Shown here: piece by piece, positions 11,147 to 21,912 of the stretch | How the letters are laid out: each line of letters opens with the position of its first letter | Position numbering within the stretch: the stretch's first letter is position 1 | NCBI GenBank assembly: GCA_007570785.1 | Contig: ML664662.1 | Coordinates: forward strand, 1,180,391 to 1,244,390 | DNA: 64,000 nt | Reading direction: 5' to 3' | DNA from: Antilocapra americana | Lineage: Eukaryota; Chordata; Mammalia; Artiodactyla; Antilocapridae | Program-made: the position numbers and the translations under genes | The notes under the pieces: model-generated | What the model saw: the letters and a program-made list of their open reading frames with translations, nothing else | What the model was told of the DNA's origin: nothing | The model's database searches: none

Positions 11147-11253
11147 TATGTGTGTGTGTGTTCAGTCATGTCCAACTCTTTGTGACCTTATGAACTATAG
11201 CCCACCAGGCTCCTCTGTCCGTGGGGATCCTCCAGGCAAGAATCCTGGAGGTC
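11147..11253 (-). mobile_element. truncated Bov-tA/BovB-tail SINE fragment
   Basis: Reverse-orientation 3' half of a bovine SINE: 'ttcagtcatgtccaactctttgtgacc', 'gcccaccaggctcctctgtcc', then 'ccaggcaagaatcctggag'. The tRNA-like 5' half is missing. A short (TG)n stretch abuts its left end. Confidence 0.8.
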
Positions 11254-11334
11254 AAGTCACACTTCCTCTGGATGCTCTAGGGAAGAATCCTTTGCCCCTC
11301 CCAGCTTCTGGAGGCTGTCCGGATTCTTTGTAGC

Positions 11335-11575
11335 TGTATCACTCTCATCTCTGCCTGTGTCTTCATGTGGCCCTCTCCCCTCTGTGTTTTCTCCTCCTCT
11401 GCCTGTTTTAAAGGACATCTATCACTGTATTTAGGGCCCACCTCAGTAATCCAGGACGATCTCATCTCATCTCTTTAACTTAATTACATCTACAAAGCCT
11501 CTTTTGCCAAGCCAGGTCCCACGTACAGATTCCAGGCATAGCTTTTGGGAAGCCACCATCCAACTCAATACAGAA
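11335..11575 (-). mobile_element. old LTR fragment (MaLR/MLT1-like)
   Basis: Same family as the copy at 33-215. It shows 'gggcccacctcagtaatccaggacgatctc', then 'tctttaacttaattacatctacaaagcc', then 'gtacagattccagg', in the reverse complement of the LTR order. Preceded by a CT-rich section typical of the LTR middle. Confidence 0.55.
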
Positions 11576-11967
11576 GGGCTGTTGTGATAACTCTAAGCCG
11601 GGTCTTCAGAACTCCAAAAATGACTCCCAGAAGCCTGCAATTGTGACCTGCCGGTGCAGGAGGGCCAACATCTTTGCCACAAGAGCCCACAATGGAACAG
11701 TTGTCTTTAAAAATCCATTGCTGGAGCTCAGAGCTTGGAATCATGAAACTGTCTCTGCTGTTATGGCGACTACCTCAGGACACAGACAAAACTGGTGAGT
11801 GGGCACTGGTATGCTGCTGTGGAAAATTCTGTCTTCTTGAGCCCATCAGTAGTGACTCAGTTACCTACACAGAGTAGGTGGTTGTGGTGGACTCCTGTTT
11901 GTTGTCCATCTAGTATTTACTCTTTTTAATTTCCAGGCAAACCTTCTGATTTTCATTTGTGGAACCA
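11576..11967. other. unique non-coding stretch
   Basis: No gene or repeat recognised. Confidence 0.45.
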
Positions 11968-12117
11968 CTGTATACCAGCTATCCATGGCTGTGTAACAAA
12001 ACTCTTCCCAAACTTCATGACTTCAAACAACAATAAGCATTATTTCCCATAATTCTGTAAGTATGCTCAACTGGGTGATTCTTCTGATCCTGTGGTGTCT
12101 GGAGGCCCAGCTGGTCT

Positions 12118-12549
12118 TGTTACCGAGTCTAAGCTGGCTCTGCTCGGTGCACAAGAGGCCAGTGAGTCCAAGAGACGAGATGTTGAGGCAAGGAATATGA
12201 CTTTATTTGGAAAGCCAGCTGACTAAGAAGACAGCAGACTAACATCTCAAAATAACCATCTTATCGGGGTCTGGATGCCAGGTTCTTTTATGGATTGGAG
12301 ATGGAGGAGGTGAGGAAACAAAGTAAAAAAGACCATTTAATTCTTGCAAATATCTCCTAGAATGGCAATCCTCAGGCAGGGGGATGTGTTAGTTTCATCT
12401 TTCTTACAGTCATTCACAGGTGGGCACTTTAGTTTAAGGGTCAGGCAGAGCGGGGCAGGATTCTCTGACACAGGCCAGTATGTATGATTATAAAAGTCAA
12501 AAAAACCAATCTAGCATGGAAGAGTCAAAATTGACTCTTCCCTGTTACA
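12118..12549 (-). mobile_element. solo LTR of an endogenous retrovirus
   Basis: Read on the reverse strand it begins TGTAACAGGGAAGAG and ends GACTCGGTAACA, has a TATA-like 'cataaaag' followed about 100 bases later by an AATAAA signal, and terminates in TG/CA-type ends. It interrupts an older repeat whose two halves resume on either side. No internal retroviral genes are present, so it is a solo LTR of about 430 bp. The flanking duplication is not clear: TGTTAC occurs at both edges but overlaps the terminal bases. Family name not assigned. Confidence 0.7.
12518..12541. other. perfect palindrome inside LTR U3
   Basis: GGAAGAGTCAA and TTGACTCTTCC flank a 2-base centre (AA), giving 11-bp exact arms near the 5' end of the reverse-oriented LTR. 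It contains two inverted GAGTCA half-sites resembling AP-1-type elements. Confidence 0.8.
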
Positions 12550-12870
12550 ATATGGACTGTCTCAGATGGCTCCAACCACACAGCTGGCAGGTTATGCTGG
12601 GTGCGGCAGGGAGTCCAGCTGAGGATACTGGCCAGGGCTCCATGATTCTCCCCAATGTGGGCCTCTCCACACGGCTGCTTGAGCTTTCTTAGAGCATTCT
12701 GTGAGGGCATGTATCGTACATGCAAAAGCAGTAGCCACAGATGTCTTAAGGTCCAGCCTTGAAATTTACCATATTTTTTGTGGTTAAAACAAGGTTTAGG
12801 GCTGGCCTAGATTCAAGGGGAAGGGAAATGGACTCTACCTCTCAATGGGAAGAGTGGAAAAGAAGTTGTA

Positions 12871-13668
12871 GGCAGCTTTCATCTGCTACTCACCCCTAAC
12901 TACTCCCACACTATGGGGTTCCAGTGGAGCTGACACCCCTGCCTGGAGTGGCTCTTGACTCATGCCAAGCTTTTGGAACATCTTTTCCTCAGCAACAGTG
13001 ACTGGACCAGGAATGGTCACCTGATGCCAGTCAGGTCAGAATGGCAATCAGACTCACTCGGGAGACATTCACTAGAGCTCTTGGGAAAACATTCTCTTTA
13101 CTTTTCAGGCCAAACTTGAACCAGAGTAAATAGGAGGAGATGCTGCCGCCATCTTCCCATCAGTAGGGAGCCTAAGAATGAAGCCATGGTGACAGAGAGG
13201 GAGAGGCTGAGTCTCGATGACACTGTCTAATTCCTGATTACAGCAAAGTCTCGTCTGACTTGGACTGCTGGTGGGTATCCCCAGGCTGATCCTGCTACCC
13301 TGGAAATGTGCCAGGGAAATTGGCTGAGGTTCTCCCTGTTCTTCCTCATCACCCACTACCAGGTGGCATGAGAGAATAAAAGCAAACCTCAGGTGGAATT
13401 CGACCAAGTGGATGGATGATCATTAGGAAGCAGGTATAAGGACAGTACTGTAACCTATTCCTGCAGGCTTGGTAATGTCCTACTCGTCCGCAGGTACTCC
13501 GATAGGCACTCTGTATGCAGGGTTCCTTCTGACAGTGATACTCTCTTGGGGTCAGCCAAATTTCTCGGGGGCTCAGGCAACACAGTCCTCTGAAGATGGG
13601 GAGACGGCAGGGAGCCAAATGGAACCCCAGATTAGAGCATTGCACTTAGGGTGCCAGGAGTCTATAAT
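12871..13668. other. non-coding stretch, possible old LTR remnant at left
   Basis: The portion 13005-13330 (ending 'ccagggaaattggctgagg') has the feel of a decayed LTR but I could not place it. The rest is unique. Reverse frames at 13105-13645 have no domains. Confidence 0.35.
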
Positions 13669-13830
13669 CTTTTTTATAAATTATTGAACTGTAGCTGATT
13701 CACCATGTTGTATTAGTTTCAGGTGTCCAGTAAAGTGACTTAGTTATACATATACATGTATTCATTCTTTTTCAGATTCTTTTTCATTATAGTTTATTAT
13801 AAGATATTGAATGTAGTTTCCCATGTTACA
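13669..13830 (-). mobile_element. ruminant L1 3' end fragment
   Basis: Reverse orientation of the ruminant L1 3' UTR: 'tttataaattattgaactgtagctgattcacc', 'ttagtttcaggtgtccag', 'agattctttttcattatag' and 'gatattgaatgtagtttccc'. Only the terminal part is present. It ends before the region around 13900-13930, which has an interrupted T-rich tract. Confidence 0.85.
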
Positions 13831-14017
13831 TAGGACCTTGTTCTTAAATCATATGTCTTAATATTCCTAAGATACCTCTGCTAACTAAAAGAGCTTCTGA
13901 TGTAGATTTTTTTCTTTTTTCTTTTTGGTGTAGATTTGATCTGGTAGCCACTTCTGGAGTCTAGGTTCCTGATCAGTTTGTTCCAAATGCTAATTAACTG
14001 TGCCTAGGGTAGGTATT

Positions 14018-14148
14018 GGGAAAGGAAATGGCAACCCACTCCAGTATTCTTGCCTGAGAAATCCCATGGACAGAGGAGCCTAGTGGGCTACAGACCTTGG
14101 AGTTGCAGAGTCGGACACGACAGTGACTAAACAAAAAACAACAACAGA
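14018..14148 (+). mobile_element. 5'-truncated Bov-tA SINE
   Basis: Begins at 'aaaggaaatggcaacccact' and continues through 'attcttgcctgagaaatccc', 'cagaggagcctagtgggctac' to the BovB-like 'gagtcggacacgac' tail and an (AAC)n-like end. The tRNA-derived head is absent. Confidence 0.88.
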
Positions 14149-14150
14149 AG

Positions 14151-14730
14151 AGCTATACTCACACACACATACACACATCACTCTGTACACATAGAGATGT
14201 TTTACAGTGACTTGTCACACAGATAATATAACACCATTCTAAAGGGATGAGATGCCACATATGACCTTTTTATAAGAAGCTCACCCTTTCCTTGATTTCA
14301 CCACGAGGGAAGGCAGATGACTAACAATGAAATCTTTAAGCCCATCAGGGGCACCTCTGTGATGTGAGGGACTTAGGGAATCTCATTCTGGGGTCCTTGA
14401 AAGACTACAAGGAGGCCCCAGAATACCTAGGGATCATCAGAATCATAACAAAAATTATTTGTGTCAATGCATGTGTGCATTCAGGGTGTGGAGGTAGGGA
14501 GAGGGTGGCAGCTTCTATCAGATTCTAAAGAGAATCTTGAGCCCCTGGAAGTCTTGGTCTCTGAATCTGGCACAGTTGGGCAGAGCAGGTGTAAAAAGAT
14601 GGGCTGGGCAAGCTTTAGCAATTTCCCAGTGGAGTCAGATCTACCAGTCTAGGACTTGTGCTCTGCAAAGGAGATTTCAAAATAATGATGCAGGGCAGAG
14701 AGTGGGCTAAACACTGAGCGTCTGAGAAAC
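14151..14730. other. mostly unique stretch
   Basis: A short (CA)n tract lies at 14158-14178. The rest has no recognised feature. Confidence 0.5.
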
Positions 14731-14734
14731 AAAA

Positions 14735-15413
14735 ATGTTTTAAATTTTTTTTAATTTTAATTGTTCAAAGTTTTCAACTGTAGAAAAACCCATGGCATAT
14801 AAAATGGATCAAGCATTTTTTAAGGCTGCTGCTGCTAAGTCACTTCAGTCATGTCCGACTCTGTGCAGCTCCACAGACGGCAGCCCACCTGGCTCCCGTC
14901 CCTGAGATTCTCCAGGCAAGAACACTGGAGTGGGTTGCCATTTCCTTCTCCAATGTATGAAAGTGATAAGTGAAAGCAAGGACGCTCAGTCGTTTCTGAC
15001 TCTTAGCGACCCCACGGACTGCAGCCACCAGGCTCCTCCGTAAGGGGACAATGTTAAATAGATTCCCTGGACTAGTTGCCTTTTTGTGACTGACGTTTCA
15101 CTTAGCATAACATCCTTGGGATTCATTCACATGGTAGCATGTGTCAGAATTTCCTTCCTTTCAAAGGCTGAATGATATTCCAATGTGTGGACAGGCCACA
15201 TTTTGTTTTATCCATTCATCCTTTGATGGGCACTTGGGTTGCATCCACCTCTTGGCTACTATTAATAATGCTGCTATGAACATGGATGTGAAAAATCTCC
15301 CTTCTCTGCTTTCAAAACTTTTGCATAAATACCCAGAAGTAGAATTGCTGGATCATCTGGTGGTTCTATTTTTTGATTTTTGAGAAACCACCATACTGTT
15401 TTCTAGAGTGGTA
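14735..15413 (-). mobile_element. L1M fragment split by a BOV-A2-type SINE
   Basis: The right part (15047-15413) is the reverse complement of the L1 ORF2 3' end, with 'gtttcacttagcataacatcc', 'tccattcatcctttgatggg', 'ttgcatccacctcttggctac' and 'ctgctatgaacatgg'. The AT-rich left part (14735-14823) looks like the L1 3' UTR. A SINE at 14824-15046 separates them. Confidence 0.72.
14824..15046 (-). mobile_element. BOV-A2-type dimeric SINE
   Basis: Two consecutive reverse-oriented BovB-tail units, each with 'cagtc...gactct' and a 'cc...caccaggctcc' style core: the first is 14830-14955, the second about 14975-15043. The dimer arrangement without the tRNA head is characteristic of BOV-A2. Confidence 0.8.
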
Positions 15414-15544
15414 GTGACTAACACTTTCACTTCACTTTCAGGAGCCATAGTGTTTTTAGCTGAACCTAGGGTCACTCAGAGAATAAGGCACAGAAATTCT
15501 GGTCTCCTTTAAAATGATTTTTTTTGTTTTGGTATGTGAAGGCA

Positions 15545-15716
15545 GTATGGGGTCGTGGTTAGGAGAAGGGCAGACAGAGCTGGGTTTGAATCTCAGTTCC
15601 AGACCAACTGGCTTTTTGACAATCTCTTTAGGTCATTATCTACTCAGCTATGAAAAGCATAATAGTGGTACTTGGTTCATGAGGCATTGTAAGGATTAAT
15701 TAAGATCACATACAGG
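15545..15716 (+). mobile_element. MIR SINE
   Basis: Typical MIR order in forward orientation: 'agagctgggtttgaatctcagttcc' (B-box region), then 'ctctttaggtcattatct', then 'aggcattgtaaggattaattaagatcacatac'. Confidence 0.8.
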
Positions 15717-16064
15717 TTACTAAGGATGGAAACTCAGGGTGGCTGGTGCTTTTGTTCAGGAAAACACATCAACACTTTCATGAAGAAAAATCAGAGCAGG
15801 GCAGCATCCGGAATGGAGAAGTTGGAATACAGGGGGAATAAATTGCTCTGGAACCGGAATATTGAGAAACTGGAGTTTTCCACAGGCAGGCTGGGACTCC
15901 TCCAGGCTGAGACAAGAGAGTTGGAAGGAGAAAGATCTCAAGAGGGAGAGGAAGGAAAATGCAAAATGGCAGACCTCCGAGCCTTCAGTGAGAGAGGCCA
16001 GAGATGAATATCTAACAAGTGCAATCAGCCAGGAAATTGTGGGATGTTTAATTTGAAGTTGCAT
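15717..16064. other. unique non-coding stretch
   Basis: Purine-rich on the forward strand, no recognised feature. Confidence 0.45.
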
Positions 16065-16076
16065 CTGAGCATGAGC

Positions 16077-16160
16077 TATCTTGGTGATGGACAGGGAAGC
16101 CTGGTGTGCTGCAGTCCATGGGGTCACAAAAAGTCAGACACAGCTGAGCGGCTGAACTGA
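16077..16160 (+). mobile_element. very short BovB 3' end with target duplication
   Basis: Contains only the last 80 or so bases of BovB: 'ttggtgatggacagggaagcctgg', 'gctgcagtccatggggtcac' and 'gctgaactgaac'. The flanks TGAGCATGAGC occur on both sides (about 16066-16076 and 16163-16173), indicating a severely 5'-truncated but genuine retrotransposition event. Confidence 0.85.
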
Positions 16161-16339
16161 ACCCTGAGCATGAGCCTTTAGAGAACTCTTGCTTGGTTTG
16201 CTATGGAATAGGTGTTCAAAGCCAGGCATTTTGGGGACTCATCCCTCAAGAAGAAGCTCCAGGCTTGTGAGTTCCCTCCTGATGGTGGGTTGACATGCCA
16301 GGGTGGGGTGTATGGTGACAGTTTGTCTCAGCCTTTCCT

Positions 16340-16463
16340 TCCGCTTTTGGTTTTTGCCTCATTGCACAACTTATGGGATCTTAGTCCCCCAACCAAGGAT
16401 TGAACCCAGGGCCCTGGCAGTGGAAGTACCAAGTCATAACCACTGGACCACCAGGGAATTTCC
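16340..16463 (-). mobile_element. CHR-2-type SINE
   Basis: Reverse orientation of the cetartiodactyl CHR SINE: 'gggatcttagtcccccaacc', 'aggattgaacccagggccctggcagtgg', 'taaccactggaccaccaggg'. The B-box complement (attgaaccc) and the tRNA-like head are recognisable. Confidence 0.88.
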
Positions 16464-16734
16464 ATCCTTCCTTCTTTGATGTGGCTCTTGCCTGGTTTGC
16501 TGATGTAAAGCAGCTGCTCAGCTAGATTTCTGCAGAAATGGTTCCATATGGAGCTGTGGATTTGGTGTGTCCAAGGGAGGAGGGATGTTCAGGATCATTC
16601 TATGTTACCATATTGGACCCCATCCTGAGGTAACTTCTCATCCTTCACTGTCCTGTGACTGCCCACCAGCAGCCCCAAATCTTCAGTAGACGGCTTCTAC
16701 ATTCCATATGCTGGGGGACGTGCCCCCATTTTAA

Positions 16735-16930
16735 TTTCACAAATGCTTATATTCACTGTTGACTGTGTGTCAGGCACTGTTAGAATCACCTCCCAAATGC
16801 TGACCCTCATATCAACCAGAGGAGGAAATAGGCACAGGGTAGAGAAGTGACTCATCCAAGGTCTCAGGGCTGGTCAGGGGGGTAATGCAGGGATTCTAGC
16901 CTAGGCGGCGTAGCCCCAGAGTCCCTGTCC
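16735..16930 (-). mobile_element. MIR SINE
   Basis: Reverse MIR: 'tgactgtgtgtcaggcactgttag', 'ggaggaaataggcacagggtagagaagtgactcatccaaggtctcagggctgg', then 'gcagggattctagcctagg' and 'ccagagtccctg'. Confidence 0.85.
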
Positions 16931-18419
16931 CCAGCTACTCTGCTGTGCTTGTATGAAGGATGGGCAGCAGGAGCTGGGGGAGGGAGATGCTTTGCATGCA
17001 CACCTGAGACTCCTCAGACACATCCTTCAAGAACAGAGGCCTCCCCTAGATATGAAGGAAGAGAACTCGGGGCTGTCTGATGACATGGGCCTGGCATCAG
17101 TCCGTGCTCAGTAAATAAGATCACTGCTCACCATCACCAGCCCTCCCACCTGCCTCTGGTCACCTCCCTCCGGTGAACTGCACACCTTTGGCAATGAGGT
17201 CAGAATTCAACTTCCCACTTCTGCTGGGGTGCCTGGAAGGCCGGCTCCCTTTGCCACACCTTTCTCCAGACCCCAGGGCTCACAGCTCCTGGAATGGAAC
17301 GGTCCCCATACAGCAGAAAGAACATCCCCAGAGGCCAGGTGACTCCTGGGCCCTCCTGAAGGGCAGGGAGGACAGACCTCTCCCTAGGTCGCCGCCTTGT
17401 AAGTGTGGTTGCTGAGCTGACATAACTGTCTGGATTTTTCCTTGCTTGATGCCCATGGACGGCCTTGGGGTGGGAGCTAGGTGGGGAATGGCAGTCAGAA
17501 GCTCTCACCAGGGCTCAGATCCTAAACTGGTGCTTTCGTGCACGCATGCATGTGTGTGTAAGTGTGTGTGTGTGAGGGGTAGCATCTCTGTCCCTGCTCC
17601 CCACCTCCAACAACAAAGGAAAACAAAGAAGATGAACAGGAAAAATCAGAGAAAGAGGGAAAAGGAAAACGACTTCTCACCTTCCTCTCTATCCTTGCAG
17701 CCACTGATGCTTCCAGCCTTGGTTTTCTAGACTCTGATGGTTTGAGCTCCCAAGCAACATCTGGGGCACCTTTCTCTGCATCTTAAGGTGAGATCAAGTA
17801 GGCAGCCAGCAAGCAGAAAATAGCTCTAGAGGAGAACAAAGAACTATGTTGATGCTTTTAAAATTTGTTTTCTGCACAGGCTGATGATCAGGTAAACACT
17901 GTAAGTGTTCACGAGTGGGCAGAGCGACCAAATTATAGAAAACACTCCCTGTGTGTGCTGTGGACCCATTCCCGGCCTCCTCCTCAATTCCTCCTACCTT
18001 CAAAATTAATTTCATCAGCCGGAAGGAAGAGCCTGAAGATCTCAGGAGTGCGTGCTCTCAAAACAAGTTGTTTTTCATCTAAAAATCGGGAGAATTTGGC
18101 TCAAAAAACAACTATCTATGGCACAAACGTGGCAGCAGTGTGTGGGCATGTGAAACAGGATGGTAGGGTTCTTCCTGAAGATACTGACTCTAGGGGCAAG
18201 CCCTTCTGCCACAGTGGCCTCACCACCCAGCACACAGGAGCCCCCTACACATGCACTGAGACCCCCAGGGAAAATCACCAGATGGGCAGGCCCTCTTCAG
18301 GCATACTAGGTCCTCACTGCAGACAGTGCCCCCAGGCTTGAGCCACTCTACTCCTGTCACCTCCAGTCTTGAGCACAAGAGCCACCCTTGGGTCCTGATC
18401 TAAAGTGTTCCCTTAGCTT
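16931..18419. other. unique non-coding stretch with TG microsatellite
   Basis: Holds a TG tract at 17548-17574. The 158-codon forward frame at 17865-18341 begins after a pyrimidine-rich stretch ending CACAG that mimics a splice acceptor, but the translation has no known domain. No repeat was recognised. Confidence 0.5.
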
Positions 18420-18690
18420 TTAACCTAGCTATTGAACTAGAAAGTAATCCTTCAGATCGATTTTCCCTATTTGCAGAACAATATGGGTACAAAGCTGCTC
18501 ACTGCTGCATTGTTCATAACAGCCCAAAGCTGGAAACAACCTAATTGTCCATTGGAACAGGACTGGCTAAATTAAATATGATGTGCCCAGGCTGTCGAAT
18601 AATAAACAGTCCTTCAGTATGTGCTGGTAGGAAAAGTTCTGGGAGCCATCCTGCTGGCTGCAGAAAGTTCCATGCAGACCAATGTGTGAT
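18420..18690 (+). mobile_element. ancient L1M ORF2/3' fragment
   Basis: Forward L1 remnants: 'gctcactgctgcattgttcataacagcc', 'gctggaaacaacctaattgtcc', 'gggact'-like 'aggactggctaaattaaat' and 'cagtccttcagtatg'. High divergence points to an L1M subfamily. Confidence 0.7.
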
Positions 18691-19205
18691 CATATCATCT
18701 CAGTATTAGTTGGATTTCCCCCAAGGCAGACGTTGAGACAAGAATCTGGGGGTTCATGTCATTATTTGGGAGGTGATCCAGAAAGCAGAGTGGGGAATAG
18801 GGAAGTGAGACGGGGGCAGGGGGATGCCAATAAAGGCTGTGTCAGTCAGTGGGTCCCTGCTGGAGGCAAATGGGGCTCAGTCTCCTGGAAACCCGCTGAG
18901 GGTCTGTGTGGATCATGCCACCAAGGTGCTGGGAAGCCAGGGTATTTATCCATGAACTCTGGCCCCTCATTGATTGAGAGGTATTTATTTCTGGACTCTT
19001 ACTTCTAGCCAATCCCGAGTGTCAGTGGGTTATCTTCTTGGCCAGAGATTATCCTGATGTAGAGAGATACAGGAAAAGGTAGGCTTTGACAGAAATGTCT
19101 GCAGGTACCTCTGGGAGTTGGTGGGGGAAGATACAGGGGAGGTGAGCGGGTATGATAGACAGCATCTGCTGTGCTCCCATTTGCATATCAAAGAAAAATT
19201 TTAAG
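18691..19205. other. unique non-coding stretch
   Basis: No recognised feature other than a 108-codon forward frame (18682-19008) without domains. Confidence 0.45.
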
Positions 19206-19508
19206 ACTTCCCTTGCGGTCCAGTGGTTCAGAAACTGCCTGCCAATGCAGGGGACACAGGTTTGATCCCTTGTCCAGGAAGATCCCACATGTTACAGGGC
19301 AACTAAGCCCCTGTACCACAACCACTGAGCCCAAGTGACACAACTACTGAAGCCCACACATCCTAGAGTCCATGCTTCACGATAAGAGAAGTCACTGCGA
19401 TGAGAAGCCTGCACACCACAGCCAGAGAGTAGATCCCGCTCACCACAAACAGAGAAAGCCCGCACACAGAAAAGAAGATCCAGCATAGCCCTCAGGAAAA
19501 AAAAAACT
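19206..19508 (+). mobile_element. long CHR-type SINE
   Basis: Starts 'gacttcccttgcggtccagtgg', has the tRNA-like 'caatgcaggggacacaggtttgatcccttg', and continues with the long CHR body ('actgagccc', 'gagaagcctgcac', 'gagaaagcccgcacac') to an A-rich tail at 19497-19508. The body carries many substitutions. Confidence 0.88.
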
Positions 19509-19802
19509 TAAATATATAGATATCATAGATATATTTGGGAAAATTCTAGGGATGTGGGCCTGAAGGCCTAGGGCATACGCTGCAGAGAGGCCCTTTTCGC
19601 CTTAACCCCTTCTACAGGATTTGCATTAAAAAAAATTCCACATATTCCTGAAATCATTGAAAAGAATGGTTATTAAAACTGCTCCCTCCAGAGCTACTAA
19701 AGCTCCCACTCAATGTTTCTGCCCTCCTTGAGTCTTTTCCAGAACCAAACAATAATTTCCTGCATGTCTTATGTGTATTAAGCACAGCATAACCCATTTT
19801 AC

Positions 19803-20068
19803 CTGCAACACACGAGACGCCAGTTCGATTCCTGGGGCTGGAGAAAGGATAGGCTACCCACTCCCATATTCTTGGGCTTCCCTTGTGGCTCAGCTGGTAA
19901 AGAATCCACCTTGCAATGTGGGAGATCTGGGTTCGATCCCTGGGTTGGGAAGATCGCCTGGATAAGGGAAAGGCTACCCACTCCAGTATTCTGGCCTGGA
20001 GAATTCAATGGACTGTAGAGTCCATGGGGTTGCTAAGAGTCGGACACAACTGAGTGGCTTTCACTTTC
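19803..20068 (+). mobile_element. composite Bov-tA SINE with target duplication
   Basis: A partial SINE unit (19803-19873: B-box 'agttcgattcctggg', 'ctacccactccca') is followed directly by a full Bov-tA unit (19874-20068) with A-box 'tggctcagctggtaaagaat' and an intact B box 'ggttcgatccc'. Imperfect duplications aaccca(t/t)tttac / aacccatcttac flank the whole (19791-19802 and 20069-20080), so both units arrived together. Confidence 0.85.
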
Positions 20069-20084
20069 AACCCATCTTACACAC

Positions 20085-20280
20085 ACTATAGAAGCCAAGC
20101 TGTATGACTACTCTGGGAGGTGGGAGGTCAAGACCCAACTTTAGTAATGGGGATATTGAGGCTTAAAGAACCTAACTTTAACTTGCTCAATGTCATACAG
20201 TAAGAGTAGGGGTCCAGGTATGGAACCACAATTTGAACCAAACCTGCCTGGCTCCTGAGCCTACACTGGCAGCCATGATG
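20085..20280 (-). mobile_element. MIR SINE, divergent
   Basis: Reverse MIR: 'atggggatattgaggcttaaagaacc', 'cttgctcaatgtcatacagtaagag', 'ccaggtatggaaccacaatttgaacc' and 'ctggctcctgagcc'. Head and core are both represented. Confidence 0.7.
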
Positions 20281-21325
20281 ATGCTTCCATAGCTTTTCCT
20301 CCTTCTCTCTGGGAGACACTTTAATTCTTCAGACCAACCATTTTCCCTTCCCCACATGCTTAAGAAGCTATTGAAAAAAGACCCTGAATAGCCAAAGCAA
20401 TTTTGAGAAAGAAAAACAGCTGCAGGAATCAGGCTCCCTCTCTTCAGACTATAATATAAAGCTACAGTAATCAAAGTAGTATGGTATTGCCACAAAAACA
20501 GAAATATAAATCAATGGAAGAGGATAGAAAGCCCAGAAATGCAGATTCTTCACCAACTAAGCTATCAAGGAAGCCCAAATCCATCCACTTATGGTCAATT
20601 AATCTATGACAGAGGCAAGATTACACAATGGAGAAAAGACTATCTCTTCAATGAGTAGTGCTGGGAAAACTGGACAGCTACATGTAAAAGAATGAAATTA
20701 GAACATTCTCTAACACCATACACAAAAATAAACTCAAAATAGATTAAAGACCTAAATGTCCCAATTGGATGTTATTAAATTCTTAGAGGAAAACATAGGC
20801 AGAATACTCTGACATAATAGGCAGATACTCTGCAGCAATATCTTTTTAGATCCACCTCTTGAGTAATAAAAATAAACAAATGGGACCTAATTAAACTTAA
20901 AGCCTTTTGCACGGCAAAGGAAACCATCAACAAAATGAAAAGACAACCCTCAGAATGGGAGGAAATATTTGCAAACAAAGCAACTAACAAGACATTACTC
21001 TCCAAAATATACACACAGCTCATGCAGCTCAATATTGAAAAAAACAAACAACCCAGTCAAAAAATGGGCAGAAGAAGATCTAAATAGATCACAGATGGCT
21101 AATAAACATTTGAAAAGATGCTCAACATTGCTCATTATTAGAGAAATGCAAGCAAAAACTACAATGAGGTATCACCTCACATGGGTCAGAATGGCCATCA
21201 TCAGAAAGTCTACAAATAATAAATGCTGGAGAGGCTGGAGAAAAGGGAACACTCCTACACTGTTGGTGGGAATATATAAATTGGTACAACCAGTACAGAG
21301 AACAGTATGGAATTTCCTTTTATGA

Positions 21326-21457
21326 AAGTTATTTTTAATTGGAGGATAATTGCTTTATAAAGTTGTGTTGGTTTCTGCTGTACAACAACGTAAATCAGCC
21401 ATAAGTATACATATATCTCCTTCCTCTTGAACCTCCTTCCCACCTTACCTCCCAGAA
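21326..21457 (-). mobile_element. antisense L1 3' UTR fragment within L1
   Basis: Inserted between the two halves of the L1 sentence '...atggaatttcctttt' and 'aagttccttaaaa'. It reads 'ttttaattggaggataattgc', 'gtgttggtttctgctgtacaac', 'cctccttcccacc', which is the reverse of a ruminant L1 3' end. Confidence 0.75.
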
Positions 21458-21912
21458 GTTCCTTAAAAAAAACTAAAAACAGAACTACCACATGATCCAG
21501 CAATCTTACTCCTGGGCATATACCCAGAGAAAACCATAATTTGAAAAGATACATGCACCCCAATCTTCATTGCAGCACTATTTACAATAGCTAAAATATG
21601 GAAGCAACCTAAACATCCACTGACACAGGAATGGATAAAGATGATGTGGTACACATATACATATATAGTCATAAAAAAATGAGACAATGCCATTTGCAGC
21701 AACATAGATTGACCTAGAGATTATCATACTGAATGAAGTCAGAAAGACAAAGACAAACACCATATGATATCACTTATATATGGCATATAAAAATTATACA
21801 GATGAACTTATTTACAAAACAGAAACAGACTCATAGACATAGAAAATAGACTTTAGGAGTTTGAGATTAACATATAAACACTGCTACATAAATAAATAAT
21901 CAACAAGGACCT

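Larger units (their letters stand above)
11968..12870 (-). mobile_element. old LTR-like repeat split by a retroviral LTR
   Basis: The left part (11968-12117) starts 'ctgtataccagctatccatggctgtgtaacaa' and the right part (12550-12870) carries 'gctccaaccacacagctggcaggttatgc', 'cctctccacacggctgcttgag' and 'agattcaaggggaagggaaatgg'. Together they follow the block order of the abundant LTR-like family also seen at 6240, 30945, 56527 and 58585. The gap is filled by the younger LTR at 12118-12549. Confidence 0.6.

Noticed and set aside
10726..11175. Cys/Val-rich reverse frame of 149 codons
   Set aside because: Translation of the degenerate CA microsatellite.
17865..18341. 158-codon forward open frame after a CACAG acceptor-like site
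   Set aside because: Translation is low in recognisable features, has no known domain and no matching donor or upstream exon was found.
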